Source: Dermacoccus nishinomiyaensis
GTDB taxonomy: Bacteria; Actinomycetota; Actinomycetes; Actinomycetales; Dermatophilaceae
DNA: 64,000 nt
Reading direction: 5' to 3'
Assembly: GCF_900447535.1 (NCBI RefSeq)
Contig: NZ_UFXX01000001.1
Span: forward strand, 1,364,001-1,428,000
Shown piece by piece: positions 1 through 8,673 of this stretch. The position numbers and the translations under genes are program-made. Below the pieces are notes generated by a model. That model was given only the letters and a program-made list of their open reading frames with translations, made no database searches and had not been told where the DNA came from. The stretch's first letter is position 1; every line of letters begins with the position of its first letter.

Positions 1-692
1 CGCACCGTGTGGATGAGCGCCGGATGCGACCCGTCGATCTTCTTGCGCAGGTAGCTGATGTAGAGCTCGACGACGTGCTCACCGCCCTGGAAATCCTCTC
101 CCCACACCGCGGCGAGCAACTCCTGCTTCGAGCACACGCGACGCGCGTTCTGCGCCAGGTGCCGCGCGAGCGCGAACTCGGTGGCGGTCAGACGGATCGG
201 TTCGCCGGCGCGCGACACCTCGTACGTCAGGGTGTTGATGACGAGGTCGTCGACGACGAGATGCTCGCCCTGCCCCTGCGCGACCATGCCGCTGCGGCGC
301 ATGAGCGCCTCGGCGCGGACGATGACCTCCTCGAGGCTGAACGGCTTCGTCAGGTAGTCGTCAGCGCCCTGCCGGATGCCACTCACCCTGTCCTCCAACG
401 CATCCCGCGCCGTGAGGAAGATGACTCCCGCCTCGGGCAAGATCGAGCGGATGCGGGCGAGGACGTCGAAACCGTCCGTGTCCGGCAGCCCGATGTCGAG
501 GACGACGACGTCCGGGCTCTCGCGCCGCGCGAGGGCGACGGCCTGCGAGCCGGTCGTCGCCGTCAGCACCTGCCAGCCCTGGAACGTGAACGCCGCCGAC
601 AGCGACGCGAGCAGGCCCTCCTCGTCGTCGACGATGAGGACGCGCGCCGCACGTCCGGTGACGTGACGAAAGGATGCCTCGCGGGTGTTCAT
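1..692 (-). CDS. OmpR/PhoB-family response regulator, C-terminus cut by window edge
   Basis: Reading leftward from an ATG at 692, the frame encodes a two-component response regulator and is still open at base 1. The receiver domain (about residues 17-130) shows the acidic pair in VLIVDDEEG, the phosphoacceptor aspartate in VVVLDIGLPD, the conserved threonine in FLTARDA and the switch lysine in DYLTKPF. The second half has the winged-helix DNA-binding pattern (LTATEFALARHLAQNARRVC, then VVELYISYLRKKIDG). Only the last few residues of the wing should be missing. Family members bind promoter DNA when phosphorylated by a partner histidine kinase; none is visible, but it may lie just outside the window to the left. 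Target genes cannot be inferred. Confidence 0.93.
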   Translation of the reverse strand, partial: MNTREASFRHVTGRAARVLIVDDEEGLLASLSAAFTFQGWQVLTATTGSQAVALARRESPDVVVLDIGLPDTDGFDVLARIRSILPEAGVIFLTARDALEDRVSGIRQGADDYLTKPFSLEEVIVRAEALMRRSGMVAQGQGEHLVVDDLVINTLTYEVSRAGEPIRLTATEFALARHLAQNARRVCSKQELLAAVWGEDFQGGEHVVELYISYLRKKIDGSHPALIHTV

Positions 693-1002
693 GCTCCCAC
701 GATAGAAGCCGCCGAGACGCGCGAAACAGACCACAGTTCCATGAGAGGGAATTCTGAGGAAGGGGCGATAGTTTCATCTTCGTGCCCAGGAAGGTGCTCC
801 CGTTCCCCCCTGGTGTGATGCGTCCTGGGCACCCCAGCGGCGGTGGAGGTCTTGACCTTCACCGCCGCTTTCTTCCCACCGCGGGCGCATCGTCCACAGG
901 CCGGACGGCTGGAGCGCTCTTTCCGCTGCCAGAGCAGGCTGATCCACAGGGTGGCCGTGCTGACGTTGGCGCCGCTCATGGCCCGCCCGCCACGCTCGAG
1001 CC
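693..1002. other. divergent intergenic region with two hairpins
   Basis: This gap separates the leftward response regulator from the rightward hypothetical gene, so it should hold both promoters. Two inverted repeats are visible: 782-832 (10-bp arms GTGCCCAGGA/TCCTGGGCAC around a loop of about 31 nt) and 836-869 (arms AGCGGCGGTG/CACCGCCGCT with further pairing inside). No convincing gene is present. The hairpins do not follow a gene in either direction, so ordinary terminator roles are doubtful. Confidence 0.5.
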
Positions 1003-2067
1003 ATGAGCGACGATCTGGCACCCAGCCCCGTGTTCGACACCCCCGCGCCTGACACCCCCGACGACGCCGCACCGACGCTCGTCGGCGCGTGGATGAGCCC
1101 CGGCCTCCTGACACATGACAGTGTCGTGCCGCATGACGATCGGCTGCCGGGCGATTTCGGTGCGACCGGCCCCGGGGCGGACGATCCCGACGCGGGCGGC
1201 CCGGCGGAAACCGGCCTCGGGTCGGACGAGGCGCCGTCGGCCAGCCAGCCGTCCCCTGCTGACCCGACGGCCGGTGAGTCGGCCGCTCCCGAAGACGCGC
1301 CTGCTCCGGAGAACGAGCCAGCTCTCGAGGACGGTCTCGTTCCAGGGGACGATCTCGAGTCGTGCGCGGCGACCCTCGCAGTCGCCGTCGTGCTCGAGCG
1401 CGGCACTCCGTCTACATGGCGCGCCGTGCCGGTGCGTCAGGGCCTGAGCAGCGCCGTCATCGATGCGGTGATGACGCCCCGCGTCATGACGAGCACCGTC
1501 GACGCCGTCGTCGCCCGCCACGAGGCCGCGTTCGGGGCGGGCACCGCGTCGGAGCTGCTGCACGCGTTCGATCTCATGGGCGAGACGACGTGGCGGGAGG
1601 AGATCGGCACCGGCCACCGCACCCGCGCCAGTGTGGACGCACCCCACAAGAGCGCCGTCATCCGTCAGGCGGCGGCGCTCCTCGCGGGCCGAGGTATCGA
1701 GTCATGCGCCGACCTGGTGGCGGCCGCCCACGACGACGACCTCCGACGGGCCTGGTGCGTGCTGCCCGGCCAGTCGTCCGGCTCGACGTGGCGTCATCTG
1801 CTGCTCGCCGCAGGGTGCGACGACGTCATGCTGTGCCCCCTCACCCGATCCTTCGCGCGCCGCGCCACCGGCCACACCTTCACCGCCGACGAGCTCCACG
1901 CCGTCATCGTCTCCGCGGCCGTCCAGTTGGGCATCACGCCCGCCGCGATCGAGCACCAGATGTGGCGCGGCGCGCTCACGGCGAAGCGCCGCCGCCCCAG
2001 CGTGAGGGACGACGGCGCTGCGCGTGAGGGGGCCGATGAGCCCCCTGCTGTCGACGATCAGCTCTGA
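1003..2067 (+). CDS. hypothetical protein with disordered acidic N-terminus
   Basis: This is a 354-residue protein of unknown function. Residues 1 to about 115 are rich in Asp, Glu, Pro, Ala and Gly and probably disordered. The rest is a compact helical region. The stretch around residue 245 (VLPGQSSGSTWRHLLLAAG), followed by an arginine-rich helix, recalls the helix-hairpin-helix region of DNA-glycosylase-like proteins, but no catalytic lysine/aspartate pair could be assigned, so this is only a hint. No signal peptide or membrane segment is seen. Its 3' end overlaps the convergent nucleotidase gene by 10 bp. The 5' gap of about 310 bp gives it its own promoter region. Confidence 0.7.
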   Translation: MSDDLAPSPVFDTPAPDTPDDAAPTLVGAWMSPGLLTHDSVVPHDDRLPGDFGATGPGADDPDAGGPAETGLGSDEAPSASQPSPADPTAGESAAPEDAPAPENEPALEDGLVPGDDLESCAATLAVAVVLERGTPSTWRAVPVRQGLSSAVIDAVMTPRVMTSTVDAVVARHEAAFGAGTASELLHAFDLMGETTWREEIGTGHRTRASVDAPHKSAVIRQAAALLAGRGIESCADLVAAAHDDDLRRAWCVLPGQSSGSTWRHLLLAAGCDDVMLCPLTRSFARRATGHTFTADELHAVIVSAAVQLGITPAAIEHQMWRGALTAKRRRPSVRDDGAAREGADEPPAVDDQL

Positions 2068-4391
2068 CGGCGCAGCCGCATCGCGATGCCCGCACCGGCA
2101 GCTACCACGACGACAGCCAGGCCCGCGAGGCCTGTGACGGCGCGCTCGTTGCTCACGCCATCGGTGTCGACCTTCGGCCCCGTCGTCGTGGTCGGGGACG
2201 CGCTGTCAGAAGCGGAACCGGTCTCCGTCGCGCCGGTGGTGGAGCTCGTCGAACCGGCCGTCGGCGTCGTGGGCTCGGTCGTCGGCGTCGTCGGTTCCGT
2301 CGTCGGCGTCGTCGAACCGGCCGGCGGCGTCGTGGGCTCGGTCGTCGGCGTCGTCGGTTCCGTCGTCGGCGTCGTCGGTTCCGTCGTCGGCGTGGTCGGC
2401 TCGGTCGTCGGCGTTGGGGTCGTCGTGGCGCCGGCCTCGAGCGTCACGGGGAAGCTGCCCGTCGTGCCGGATTCCTTGGCCCTCAGCGTGATCACGGCGT
2501 CGCCGGCGGCGAGGTCGCTCGGGGCGGTGAACGAGATCGTGGCCTCACCGTGGTTGGCCGGGTAGGGCGGGGTGGCGGCGCTCGTCGCGCTGATCGGGAA
2601 CGTTCCGACCACGTGGCCACCGATCGAGACCTCGACCGAGGTGTTCGTCGGCGAGTTCTTGCTCGTCATGTCGAAGCCGGAGGCGGTGAACTCGACCTTC
2701 TCCCCGGCCTTGACGTTCGTCGGCTGCCCGTGGATCGACAGCGACTGCTTGGCGTACGACGGCTTCACCGGGCTGTGCGCCTTGAGCCACTCGACGAACA
2801 GGCCCTGGTCGATGAGACCGGAGTCGGAGATCGGGCCCCCCTCGTTGAGGGCGGTGAAGTTGTCTCCGCCGGCCATGAGGAAGGAGTTGGACGCGACGGT
2901 GTACTTCGCCGCCGGGTCGATGGGCTTGCCGCCCACCATGACGCTGGTGATGCGCGAGCCCGCGGGCTTGGTCTCGTCGAACGTGTACGTGACGTTGCTC
3001 GACAGGCCCATCTTGAGGAACGGGCGGGAGGCGCCGTCGGGCTGCCACTGCTGCTCGAGGAGCTTGACGAACGTCGCGCCCGAGATCTCACGCGTCGCGA
3101 CCGTGTTGTTGAACGGCATGACGGCCGCGGCCTGCGCGAACGTCAGGTTGCCCGCGGCGTCGGGGACGAGGTCGGCGCGCACGCCGCCGGGGTTCATGAT
3201 GCCGATCTCGACGCTGCCCGGGCGACCGGGCGCGTTGAGGGAGTCGACGTAGCTCTGCGCGATGGCGTTCGACAGGTTCGACTCGGCGAGACGGTCGTCG
3301 CGCGAGCCGTCGGGCTTGAGCGCCGAGGTGATCGGGCCCGTGGCCTGTGCGATGACCTGCTGACCGATCTGCGCGGCGCGGGCGTTCGCCGAGTCGACGA
3401 TGGAGGCGGCAGCGGTGTAGGCGGGCAGCGACGCGCAGGCGTCCGTCGGCGCCGTGACCTTGCGGTTGACGACGGAGTACTGCTTCACCTTCCCCGAGGC
3501 CTTGTCGTAGCCGAGGTTGAGGATGCCCAGGTTGTGCGCGTAGAAGTCGGTCTGGATGATCGGGCGCGTGCCGTCGCCGTCAGGCATGGGAGCGTCCCAG
3601 TCGTACAGCTGGTGGGTGTGGCCGGTGAAGATCGCAGAGACGTTCGCGCTCGTCTTCGTCACGATGTTCTTGAAGACGGGGCTCGCGGATTCCATCTGCT
3701 CCAGCGTCGCGCTGCCGCCCTCCGGCGCACCCTCGTGGTACTCGGCGACGACGACGTCGGCCTCACCGTTCGACGGGTCGCCGTCCTTCAGCTTCGCGGC
3801 GACACGGTTGACGGCGGCCACGGGGTCACCGAAGTCGATGCTCGCGATGCCGTCGGCGCCGACCATGTTCTTCGTGTCCGTCGTGACGGCACCGACGACG
3901 GCGACCTTGACGCCGTTGACGTCGAGCACCTTGTACTCGGGCAGCGCGGGCGTCGTCGTGCCCTTCTCGTAGACGTTGGCACCGAGGTAGGTCCACTGCG
4001 CGCGCGACTGGACGTGACCGGTCAGGTCGTCGAAGCCCTTGTCGAACTCGTGGTTGCCGACGGAGGAGACCTGCAGCTTCAGGGCGTTGAGGTAGTCGAT
4101 CGACGGGTTGTCGTCCTGCGAGGCCGACTCGAACGGCGAACCGCCGACGTTGTCACCGGCCGAGATGAACGCCGAACCCGGGAACTCCTGCTCGGCCGAG
4201 GCGACGGTGCAGGCGAAGTCCTTCGTGAAGTGACCGTGGAAATCGTTGGTGCCGAGCAGCGTGACGGGCGTGAGGTCGGCGTCGAGCGTGGGAACGACGG
4301 TGGCGGCGTTCGCGGCAGGCGTCAGGGCACCGGCGAAGGCGAGTGCGAGCACACCGGAGAGGGCACAGGTGCGCGCGATGCGGTTGGTCAT
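2058..4391 (-). CDS. secreted, membrane-anchored 5'-nucleotidase/UDP-sugar hydrolase-type metallophosphatase
   Basis: This 777-residue exported enzyme of the UshA/NucA family hydrolyses nucleotides (and possibly UDP-sugars or cyclic dinucleotides) outside the membrane to release nucleosides and phosphate. It has a signal peptide (residues 1 to about 29, ending in PAANA), an N-terminal calcineurin-like phosphatase domain with GTNDFHGHF, GNHEFDKG and GHTHQLYD metal-binding motifs, and a 5'-nucleotidase C-terminal domain (about residues 350-540, including GGVRADLV and AGGDNF). An Ig-like region follows, then a Thr/Pro/Glu linker of TTEPTTP repeats, a single hydrophobic helix and a short Arg-rich tail. 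No LPXTG sorting motif is present, so anchoring is probably by the helix alone. The linker should span the cell wall. It is a single gene with its own promoter region. Confidence 0.93.
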   Translation of the reverse strand: MTNRIARTCALSGVLALAFAGALTPAANAATVVPTLDADLTPVTLLGTNDFHGHFTKDFACTVASAEQEFPGSAFISAGDNVGGSPFESASQDDNPSIDYLNALKLQVSSVGNHEFDKGFDDLTGHVQSRAQWTYLGANVYEKGTTTPALPEYKVLDVNGVKVAVVGAVTTDTKNMVGADGIASIDFGDPVAAVNRVAAKLKDGDPSNGEADVVVAEYHEGAPEGGSATLEQMESASPVFKNIVTKTSANVSAIFTGHTHQLYDWDAPMPDGDGTRPIIQTDFYAHNLGILNLGYDKASGKVKQYSVVNRKVTAPTDACASLPAYTAAASIVDSANARAAQIGQQVIAQATGPITSALKPDGSRDDRLAESNLSNAIAQSYVDSLNAPGRPGSVEIGIMNPGGVRADLVPDAAGNLTFAQAAAVMPFNNTVATREISGATFVKLLEQQWQPDGASRPFLKMGLSSNVTYTFDETKPAGSRITSVMVGGKPIDPAAKYTVASNSFLMAGGDNFTALNEGGPISDSGLIDQGLFVEWLKAHSPVKPSYAKQSLSIHGQPTNVKAGEKVEFTASGFDMTSKNSPTNTSVEVSIGGHVVGTFPISATSAATPPYPANHGEATISFTAPSDLAAGDAVITLRAKESGTTGSFPVTLEAGATTTPTPTTEPTTPTTEPTTPTTEPTTPTTEPTTPPAGSTTPTTEPTTPTTEPTTPTAGSTSSTTGATETGSASDSASPTTTTGPKVDTDGVSNERAVTGLAGLAVVVVAAGAGIAMRLRRQS
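2262..2415 (-). repeat. in-frame tandem repeat encoding TTEPTTP units
   Basis: Inside the nucleotidase gene the coding strand repeats short units encoding (T)PTTEPTTP, with two variant units reading PPAGSTTP and PTAGSTSS. This is a low-complexity wall-spanning linker. The near-identical DNA units make copy number likely to vary between strains. Confidence 0.85.
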
Positions 4392-4607
4392 GAGGTTCCT
4401 CGAGGTTCGAAGTGTTCGGCGGACGCTCGGCCTGGGGCACGTCGCCGCTGCAGGAAGGACAGCGCCTCATTGTGCGCAGGCTGGCCACCCCCTGGGTGCC
4501 CCCAGCGCCCCCTGCGCATGATGTTCACCAACTGTTCGCCTGACGTCGTCGACCACGGGCGAAACCGCGGTGGCGGCCGTCCACCTCACCCACCCCGCCA
4601 GGCGGAA

Positions 4608-4625
4608 TAGTTGAAATGTAAACTA
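4608..4625. promoter_or_regulatory. possible operator palindrome upstream of pirin gene
   Basis: The AT-rich stretch TAGTT-8 nt-AACTA forms an imperfect palindrome in an otherwise GC-rich gap, 36 bp before the pirin start codon. It resembles a MarR- or TetR-type operator half-site pair, and TAAACT inside it could be a -10 element. No regulator gene is adjacent, so this is inference from symmetry and position. Confidence 0.35.
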
Positions 4626-4660
4626 GGTTGAACCAGGCAACCGATCGCCAGGAGGATCAC

Positions 4661-5710
4661 ATGCCCGCCGTCACCGCAGACACGCTCACGTTGCCGCGCC
4701 TCGCCGCACCCGCGGCCACGGCCCGCGAGCGCCGCGTCACCCGTCACGTGGCCGGCCCGAAGGGGTACGAGGGCGAGGGTTTCCCGGTCACGCGCGCCTT
4801 CGCCGGCATCCCTCACGACGAGCTCGACCCCTTCGTCCACATGGACGAGATGGGCGCCGTCAACTACGCCCCGGGCGAGCCGAAGGGCACCGACTGGCAC
4901 CCGCATCGCGGTTTCGAGACCGTCACCTACATCATGGACGGGCGCTTCCAGCACCAAGATTCGCACGGTGGTGGCGGCATGATCGAGAACGGCGCCACCC
5001 AGTGGATGACGGCCGGTTCGGGCGTGCTGCACATCGAGACGCCCCCGGCCGAGCTCGTCGTCTCAGGCGGCTTCTTCCACGGCATCCAGCTGTGGGTCAA
5101 CCTGCCGGCCTCGCAGAAGTTCGCCGACCCGCGCTACCAGAACATCGACGGCACGGACTCCGAGCTCGTGACGACGCACGACGGTGCCGCGCTCATCCGC
5201 ATCATCGCCGGCTCCATCGGCGGCTTTCGCGGCCCGGGCAGCACGCACACGCCGATCATGATGGCGCACGCGACGATCCCTGCCGGCGTGCGCGCCGACA
5301 TCCCGTGGGAGGCGTCCTACAACGGCCTCGTGTTCGTCCTGTCCGGTTCGGGCACCATCGGCAGCACGCCCGCTGACGGTTCGTCGCCCCGGCCCATCTC
5401 GGCGGGTCAGACGATCGTCACGAGCGCCGGTGACCTCATGACGCTGACCGCCGACGCCCGCCAGGACGTCGAGACCCCGTCGCTCGAGGTGCTGCTGCTC
5501 GGCGGTCGCCCCATCAAGGAACCCGTCGTGCAGTACGGTCCCTTCGTCATGAACACGAAGGCGGAGGTCATGGCGGCGTTCGAGGACTTCCGCTCAGGAC
5601 GCCTCGGCCGCGTCCCCGCGGATGCCCTGCGCCCCTACCGCGCGACGGAGGCCGAACTGCGCGACGCCGTGGCCGCCATGCCGCACGGGGGCACCATCAC
5701 GACCCCCTGA
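4661..5710 (+). CDS. pirin family protein
   Basis: This is a 349-residue bicupin of the pirin family, whose bacterial members are iron-dependent quercetinase-like enzymes or redox-linked regulators. The N-terminal cupin carries the family signature: HMDEMG, then DWHPHRGFETVTYIMDG with metal-ligand histidines, and the later H and E ligands in GSGVLHIETP. The pirin C-terminal domain follows (LLGGRPIKEPVVQYGPFVMN). The ATG at 4661 was chosen because AGGAGG lies 6 nt upstream; an earlier ATG at 4628 has no such site. It stands alone, with a possible operator in front. The substrate is unknown. Confidence 0.93.
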   Translation: MPAVTADTLTLPRLAAPAATARERRVTRHVAGPKGYEGEGFPVTRAFAGIPHDELDPFVHMDEMGAVNYAPGEPKGTDWHPHRGFETVTYIMDGRFQHQDSHGGGGMIENGATQWMTAGSGVLHIETPPAELVVSGGFFHGIQLWVNLPASQKFADPRYQNIDGTDSELVTTHDGAALIRIIAGSIGGFRGPGSTHTPIMMAHATIPAGVRADIPWEASYNGLVFVLSGSGTIGSTPADGSSPRPISAGQTIVTSAGDLMTLTADARQDVETPSLEVLLLGGRPIKEPVVQYGPFVMNTKAEVMAAFEDFRSGRLGRVPADALRPYRATEAELRDAVAAMPHGGTITTP

Positions 5711-5723
5711 CCACCGCGCCGCC

Positions 5724-5754
5724 GTCCCCATCGGCGATTTTCGTCCACCTTCGA
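5724..5754. repeat. short copy of the 19-bp intergenic repeat family
   Basis: Downstream of the pirin gene the sequence holds GTCCCC and GTCCAC cores 19 bp apart with GGCGATTTT between. It matches the unit seen in long arrays at 21468, 32546 and around 61341-62990. Only about one and a half units are present here. Confidence 0.6.
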
Positions 5755-5791
5755 GGCCGGCTCGTCGCCCACGACGGGCCGGCCGGCGTCG

Positions 5792-6433
5792 TCACCCAAC
5801 GGGCAGAGCGGGCATCTGCATGACGAACCACACCGCGAAGCCGACGGCCAGTGCGAGGGTGACGATCGCGACGACGGCCGTGACCGCGGGCGCCGTCCGA
5901 GGGCGTGGGCGCTGACCGCGCGGGGCTGCGATGACCTTCGGCAGCCGCCACACGTAGGCGAGGACGTGCGTCGCGGCGCAGATGATCCACCCCCAGAACG
6001 ACGCCTCGTGCAGCGTCAGCCAGATCGTGTCCGGTTCGTACAGCGTCACGATGCCAGTGCCGATGACGCTCGCAGTGAGCACCACGAGCAGCGGCGCAAG
6101 CAGTCGCAGGACGATGAACGGTGGCCCTGACGCGACGTAGCGGCCGTCGCGCGTGTAGTAACGCACGAGCCGGTAGCCGGTGGAGGTCAGCTTGACGAGG
6201 ACGACGACGCCCGCGGCGATGCCCAGCCCCGCATGCCACTCGATGAGCCCCTCGACGTCGAGCAAGGTGACGCCGACGGCGCTCAGGATGAGGACGAGCG
6301 AGGCGCCGAGCGTTGCGGTCAGGCGTGAGTTGGCGACGACGCCGTCGTCCGCGGCGGGCTTGTCGACGCTTTCGGGGCGGAACAGCTCGGCGGGGAAGAC
6401 CACCTCGTCGAGCGGTTCGGGCAGGCGATTCAT
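5792..6433 (-). CDS. four-helix membrane protein, probable b-type cytochrome-like
   Basis: This 213-residue integral membrane protein has about four hydrophobic segments: LTATLGASLVLILSAVGVTL, LGIAAGVVVLVKL, LLAPLLVVLTASVIGTGIV with the following WIICAATHVLAYVW, and a C-terminal helix. Histidines at helix edges (EWHAG, TLHEAS, ATHVLAY) are placed like heme ligands in cytochrome b561/DUF4405-type proteins. Electron partners are unknown. The start at 6433 (MNRLPEP) was preferred because the upstream extension of the frame is arginine-rich and unlike a membrane protein N-terminus. It is convergent with the pirin gene and separated from it by a short repeat. Confidence 0.75.
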   Translation of the reverse strand: MNRLPEPLDEVVFPAELFRPESVDKPAADDGVVANSRLTATLGASLVLILSAVGVTLLDVEGLIEWHAGLGIAAGVVVLVKLTSTGYRLVRYYTRDGRYVASGPPFIVLRLLAPLLVVLTASVIGTGIVTLYEPDTIWLTLHEASFWGWIICAATHVLAYVWRLPKVIAAPRGQRPRPRTAPAVTAVVAIVTLALAVGFAVWFVMQMPALPVG

Positions 6434-6662
6434 GCGCCGATCATGCGGCCGCGCAGCGAGATGCGCCAACCAGTGCAGGCAAACCTGAGCTCGCCACCTC
6501 GTGCTCACTGCGGCGACACAGAACCCGCCCCGCGAAGCTGCCTGCCCGTTATCCACGCCCGCGGGGTCGATATCCACCGCGAGGCCATCGCGAAGCTGCG
6601 ATGCTGAGGGGACGAGAACGGCGCTGACGCGCCCCCGAGACCGAACCCGAGTTCGAGGAGAG

Positions 6663-6692
6663 ATGACGATGACGCACGGTGAGCGGGTATGA
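6663..6692 (+). other. nine-codon leader ORF overlapping the YhhN start
   Basis: A very short frame (MTMTHGERV, stop) begins right after the purine-rich site GAGGAGAG, and its stop overlaps the next gene's start as ATGA at 6689-6692. The downstream gene has only a weak site of its own, so ribosomes may load here and restart. This is inference from the layout. Confidence 0.4.
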
Positions 6693-7585
6693 AACTGCGT
6701 CCTCTGCGCCACCGTTCGGCAGGCCGCGCAATCGCCTCACTTCCCGGCGCGGCCACGCGCCCTGCAATCGCTCGCCTCGCGACGACGCGCCCCTCGGCCG
6801 CGGCATACGTCGTCGTCGCTGCGACGACCAGCCTCGGGGCTCTGTTGCCCGACGATCGCCTCCACGCCGTCACCAAGCATCTCGTCGCACCGCTCGCCGC
6901 GCTCGACGTCGCGACTCGCCCGGGGGCGTGGATCCCGCGTCGCCGTCGTACCACCGGCACGCTGCTCGTCGCCCTCACCGGCTCGGCCATCGGCGACCAC
7001 CTCATGCTCGCCGAGTCGCGCAGCGAGGGCGCGGCGGCTCGCCGTCGTCTGCGTCGCGGCGCGGCCGCATTCGGTGTACAGCAGCTCGGCCTGCTCACCG
7101 TCATGCGCACGCGCGGCCAGCGCTTCACGCCGCGCACGATCGCAGTCGGCGTGACGACGCTCGCCGCGCTCGCCGTGGTCGATCACGTTGCCGCCCGGCG
7201 CGATTCCGTCTCGTCGATCGTGCCGGACGACAGCGCTCCGAGCGCCGCTCACAACCCGGACGCCGCCAGGGTTCAGCCGCGCGCCGCCGAGCCGCGCACG
7301 CCCGACGCGCCATCGTCCGCACTGCCCGACCCTGTCGTCGCGACCTACGGGGCGCTCCTCGTCGCCATGGCCATGCTCGCCCAGGACGACGCCCGTACCG
7401 CCCGTGGCGGGGCCATCTTCCTCACGAGCGACGCCCTCATCGTCACCCGACAACTGCTGCCGCACAGCAGGCTGCGGCGCGTCGCCGACACCGCCGTCAT
7501 GGCGACGTACACCGCGGCGCTCGCGATGCTCCTCGACGCGTTGGCCGCCGACGACATCACTCCCGCGCGATGTCACCGCGGGTGA
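6689..7585 (+). CDS. YhhN/TMEM86-family membrane protein (putative lysoplasmalogenase)
   Basis: This is a 298-residue hydrophobic protein. Family members are multi-pass membrane proteins, some of which cleave the vinyl-ether bond of lysoplasmalogens. The features seen are the conserved GSAIGDHLML segment near residue 100 and, in the second half, an acidic/small-residue helix ending in GAIFLTSDALIVTRQLL, which resembles the family core. The central stretch (about residues 170-210) is a polar Ala/Pro linker not typical of the family. The ATG overlaps the stop of a short leader frame. The next gene starts 10 bp downstream, so co-transcription is likely. Confidence 0.65.
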   Translation: MKLRPLRHRSAGRAIASLPGAATRPAIARLATTRPSAAAYVVVAATTSLGALLPDDRLHAVTKHLVAPLAALDVATRPGAWIPRRRRTTGTLLVALTGSAIGDHLMLAESRSEGAAARRRLRRGAAAFGVQQLGLLTVMRTRGQRFTPRTIAVGVTTLAALAVVDHVAARRDSVSSIVPDDSAPSAAHNPDAARVQPRAAEPRTPDAPSSALPDPVVATYGALLVAMAMLAQDDARTARGGAIFLTSDALIVTRQLLPHSRLRRVADTAVMATYTAALAMLLDALAADDITPARCHRG

Positions 7586-7595
7586 TAATGCAGGC

Positions 7596-8081
7596 ATGGC
7601 TCTGCAGATCGACTACTTCGCCGCCGCGTCCGACGAGGAGGCCGCGGCGCTCGTCAACCTCGAGACGGGCGTGCGCTCGATCCCGTTCGACGACGAATCC
7701 GACGCTCCGGCAGTCGAGTACGACGTCGTCCCCTCCCAGGTCGTCGATCCGGGCCTCGCGCTCGGCTACCTCAACGAGCTGTTGACGGGCGTGCCCGTCG
7801 AGGAGTTCGTGACGAACGGCTGGCCCGCGCTCGTCGCGACGAGTGACGACGAGCAGAAGTTCGTCCTGCAGGTCGACCCGGGATTCGTCGCGCTCATGTC
7901 GACGCGCGAGGGGCCGTTCGGCGACCTCGCCGCCCAATGGGCCGCCGTCGAAGCACCCGAGGACGCCGACGAGTGGGAGGCCGACCCACGTGAACTCGGC
8001 GAGTTCCTGGCCCAGTTCGTCGCGCTCGCGCTGACGGCCGGCGACGAGGGCAAGCACGTCTACTGCTGGCTGTGGCCCTGA
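7596..8081 (+). CDS. acidic conserved hypothetical protein
   Basis: This 161-residue soluble protein is rich in Glu and Asp (SDEEAAALVNLETG; EAPEDADEWEADPRELGEF). It is not recognised. It has no signal peptide or membrane helix and ends in an aromatic tail (HVYCWLWP). It starts 10 bp after the YhhN-like gene, so the two probably form one transcript. The ATG at 7596 has only a weak ribosome site. Confidence 0.75.
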   Translation: MALQIDYFAAASDEEAAALVNLETGVRSIPFDDESDAPAVEYDVVPSQVVDPGLALGYLNELLTGVPVEEFVTNGWPALVATSDDEQKFVLQVDPGFVALMSTREGPFGDLAAQWAAVEAPEDADEWEADPRELGEFLAQFVALALTAGDEGKHVYCWLWP

Positions 8082-8253
8082 CGGGTCTGGGTGCTCGCCG
8101 GCCCGGCGCCGCAGGAGACGCCCGCCGGATGGCAGGTCACTCACACGTAGGCGCGCAACTGCGTGCCTCCCTGTTCGCCAGTCGCCATCCTGCATCACGC
8201 GAGGCCACCGCAGCGCGTCATGCGAGGCCGCCACGCCGCATCACGCGCAGCGA

Positions 8254-8667
8254 TCACCTCGCAAGATCCTCCCTCGACAGCGCACGGTAGGCGTGCCAGG
8301 CCGGTTCCTCGTACGGGTGCGCGGCGAGCATGGCGTCGAGCGCCCGCACGGCGTCGCGCCGCGGGCACACGACTTCGATGCGCTGCTCCTGCACGACCTC
8401 GGGGCGCCCTACGGCGCCGATGTGGGGCTGCGCGCCGGCGAGCGGTTCGAAGCGCCCTTCGCCGGTGACGCTGAACGAGCACGCGCGGTAGTCGCCGATC
8501 GCACCCGCCCCGGCCCGCGCCGCAGCGTCACGCACCGCGTCGACGTGGCTGACAGGGGCGAACACGACGATGACGACGAGGTCGTCGCGGCCGCCCGCAC
8601 CCCCGTCACCGGCGCCGAGGTACTGGCCCCCACGCCGGACGGCGCGCGCCCAGCGCGTCTCATGCAC
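8254..8667 (-). CDS. stand-alone YqfO/NIF3-insert domain protein
   Basis: This 137-residue protein corresponds to the roughly 100-residue domain inserted in NIF3/YqfO dimetal proteins and also found alone in bacteria. It shows the family pattern ACSFSVTGEGRFEPLAGA, then IGAVGRPEVVQEQRIEVVCP and AHPYEEPAWHAYRAL. The fold is CutA/PII-like and trimeric in relatives; the biochemical role is unknown. The start is a GTG 6 bp after the pfkA stop, so it is almost certainly co-transcribed with pfkA. The first 28 residues are an unmatched arginine/glycine-rich extension, and the true start could be internal. Confidence 0.8.
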   Translation of the reverse strand: MHETRWARAVRRGGQYLGAGDGGAGGRDDLVVIVVFAPVSHVDAVRDAAARAGAGAIGDYRACSFSVTGEGRFEPLAGAQPHIGAVGRPEVVQEQRIEVVCPRRDAVRALDAMLAAHPYEEPAWHAYRALSREDLAR

Positions 8668-8673
8668 CGTCGA

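Noticed and set aside
689-1114. 141-codon minus-strand frame between the response regulator and the hypothetical gene
   Set aside because: It is basic low-complexity sequence overlapping the start of a better plus-strand gene, with no motif or ribosome site.
2058-2200. Sortase-anchored (LPXTG) nucleotidase
   Set aside because: The Thr/Pro linker and terminal helix are present but no LPXTG-like motif precedes the helix.
2550-4610. 686-codon plus-strand frame opposite the nucleotidase
   Set aside because: It has shadow composition and no motifs; the minus strand carries the metallophosphatase motifs and a signal peptide.
8180-8250. Short GCATCACGCGAGGCC-like repeats between genes
   Set aside because: There are three imperfect copies only, with no structure or recurrence elsewhere in the window; too weak to report as a feature.
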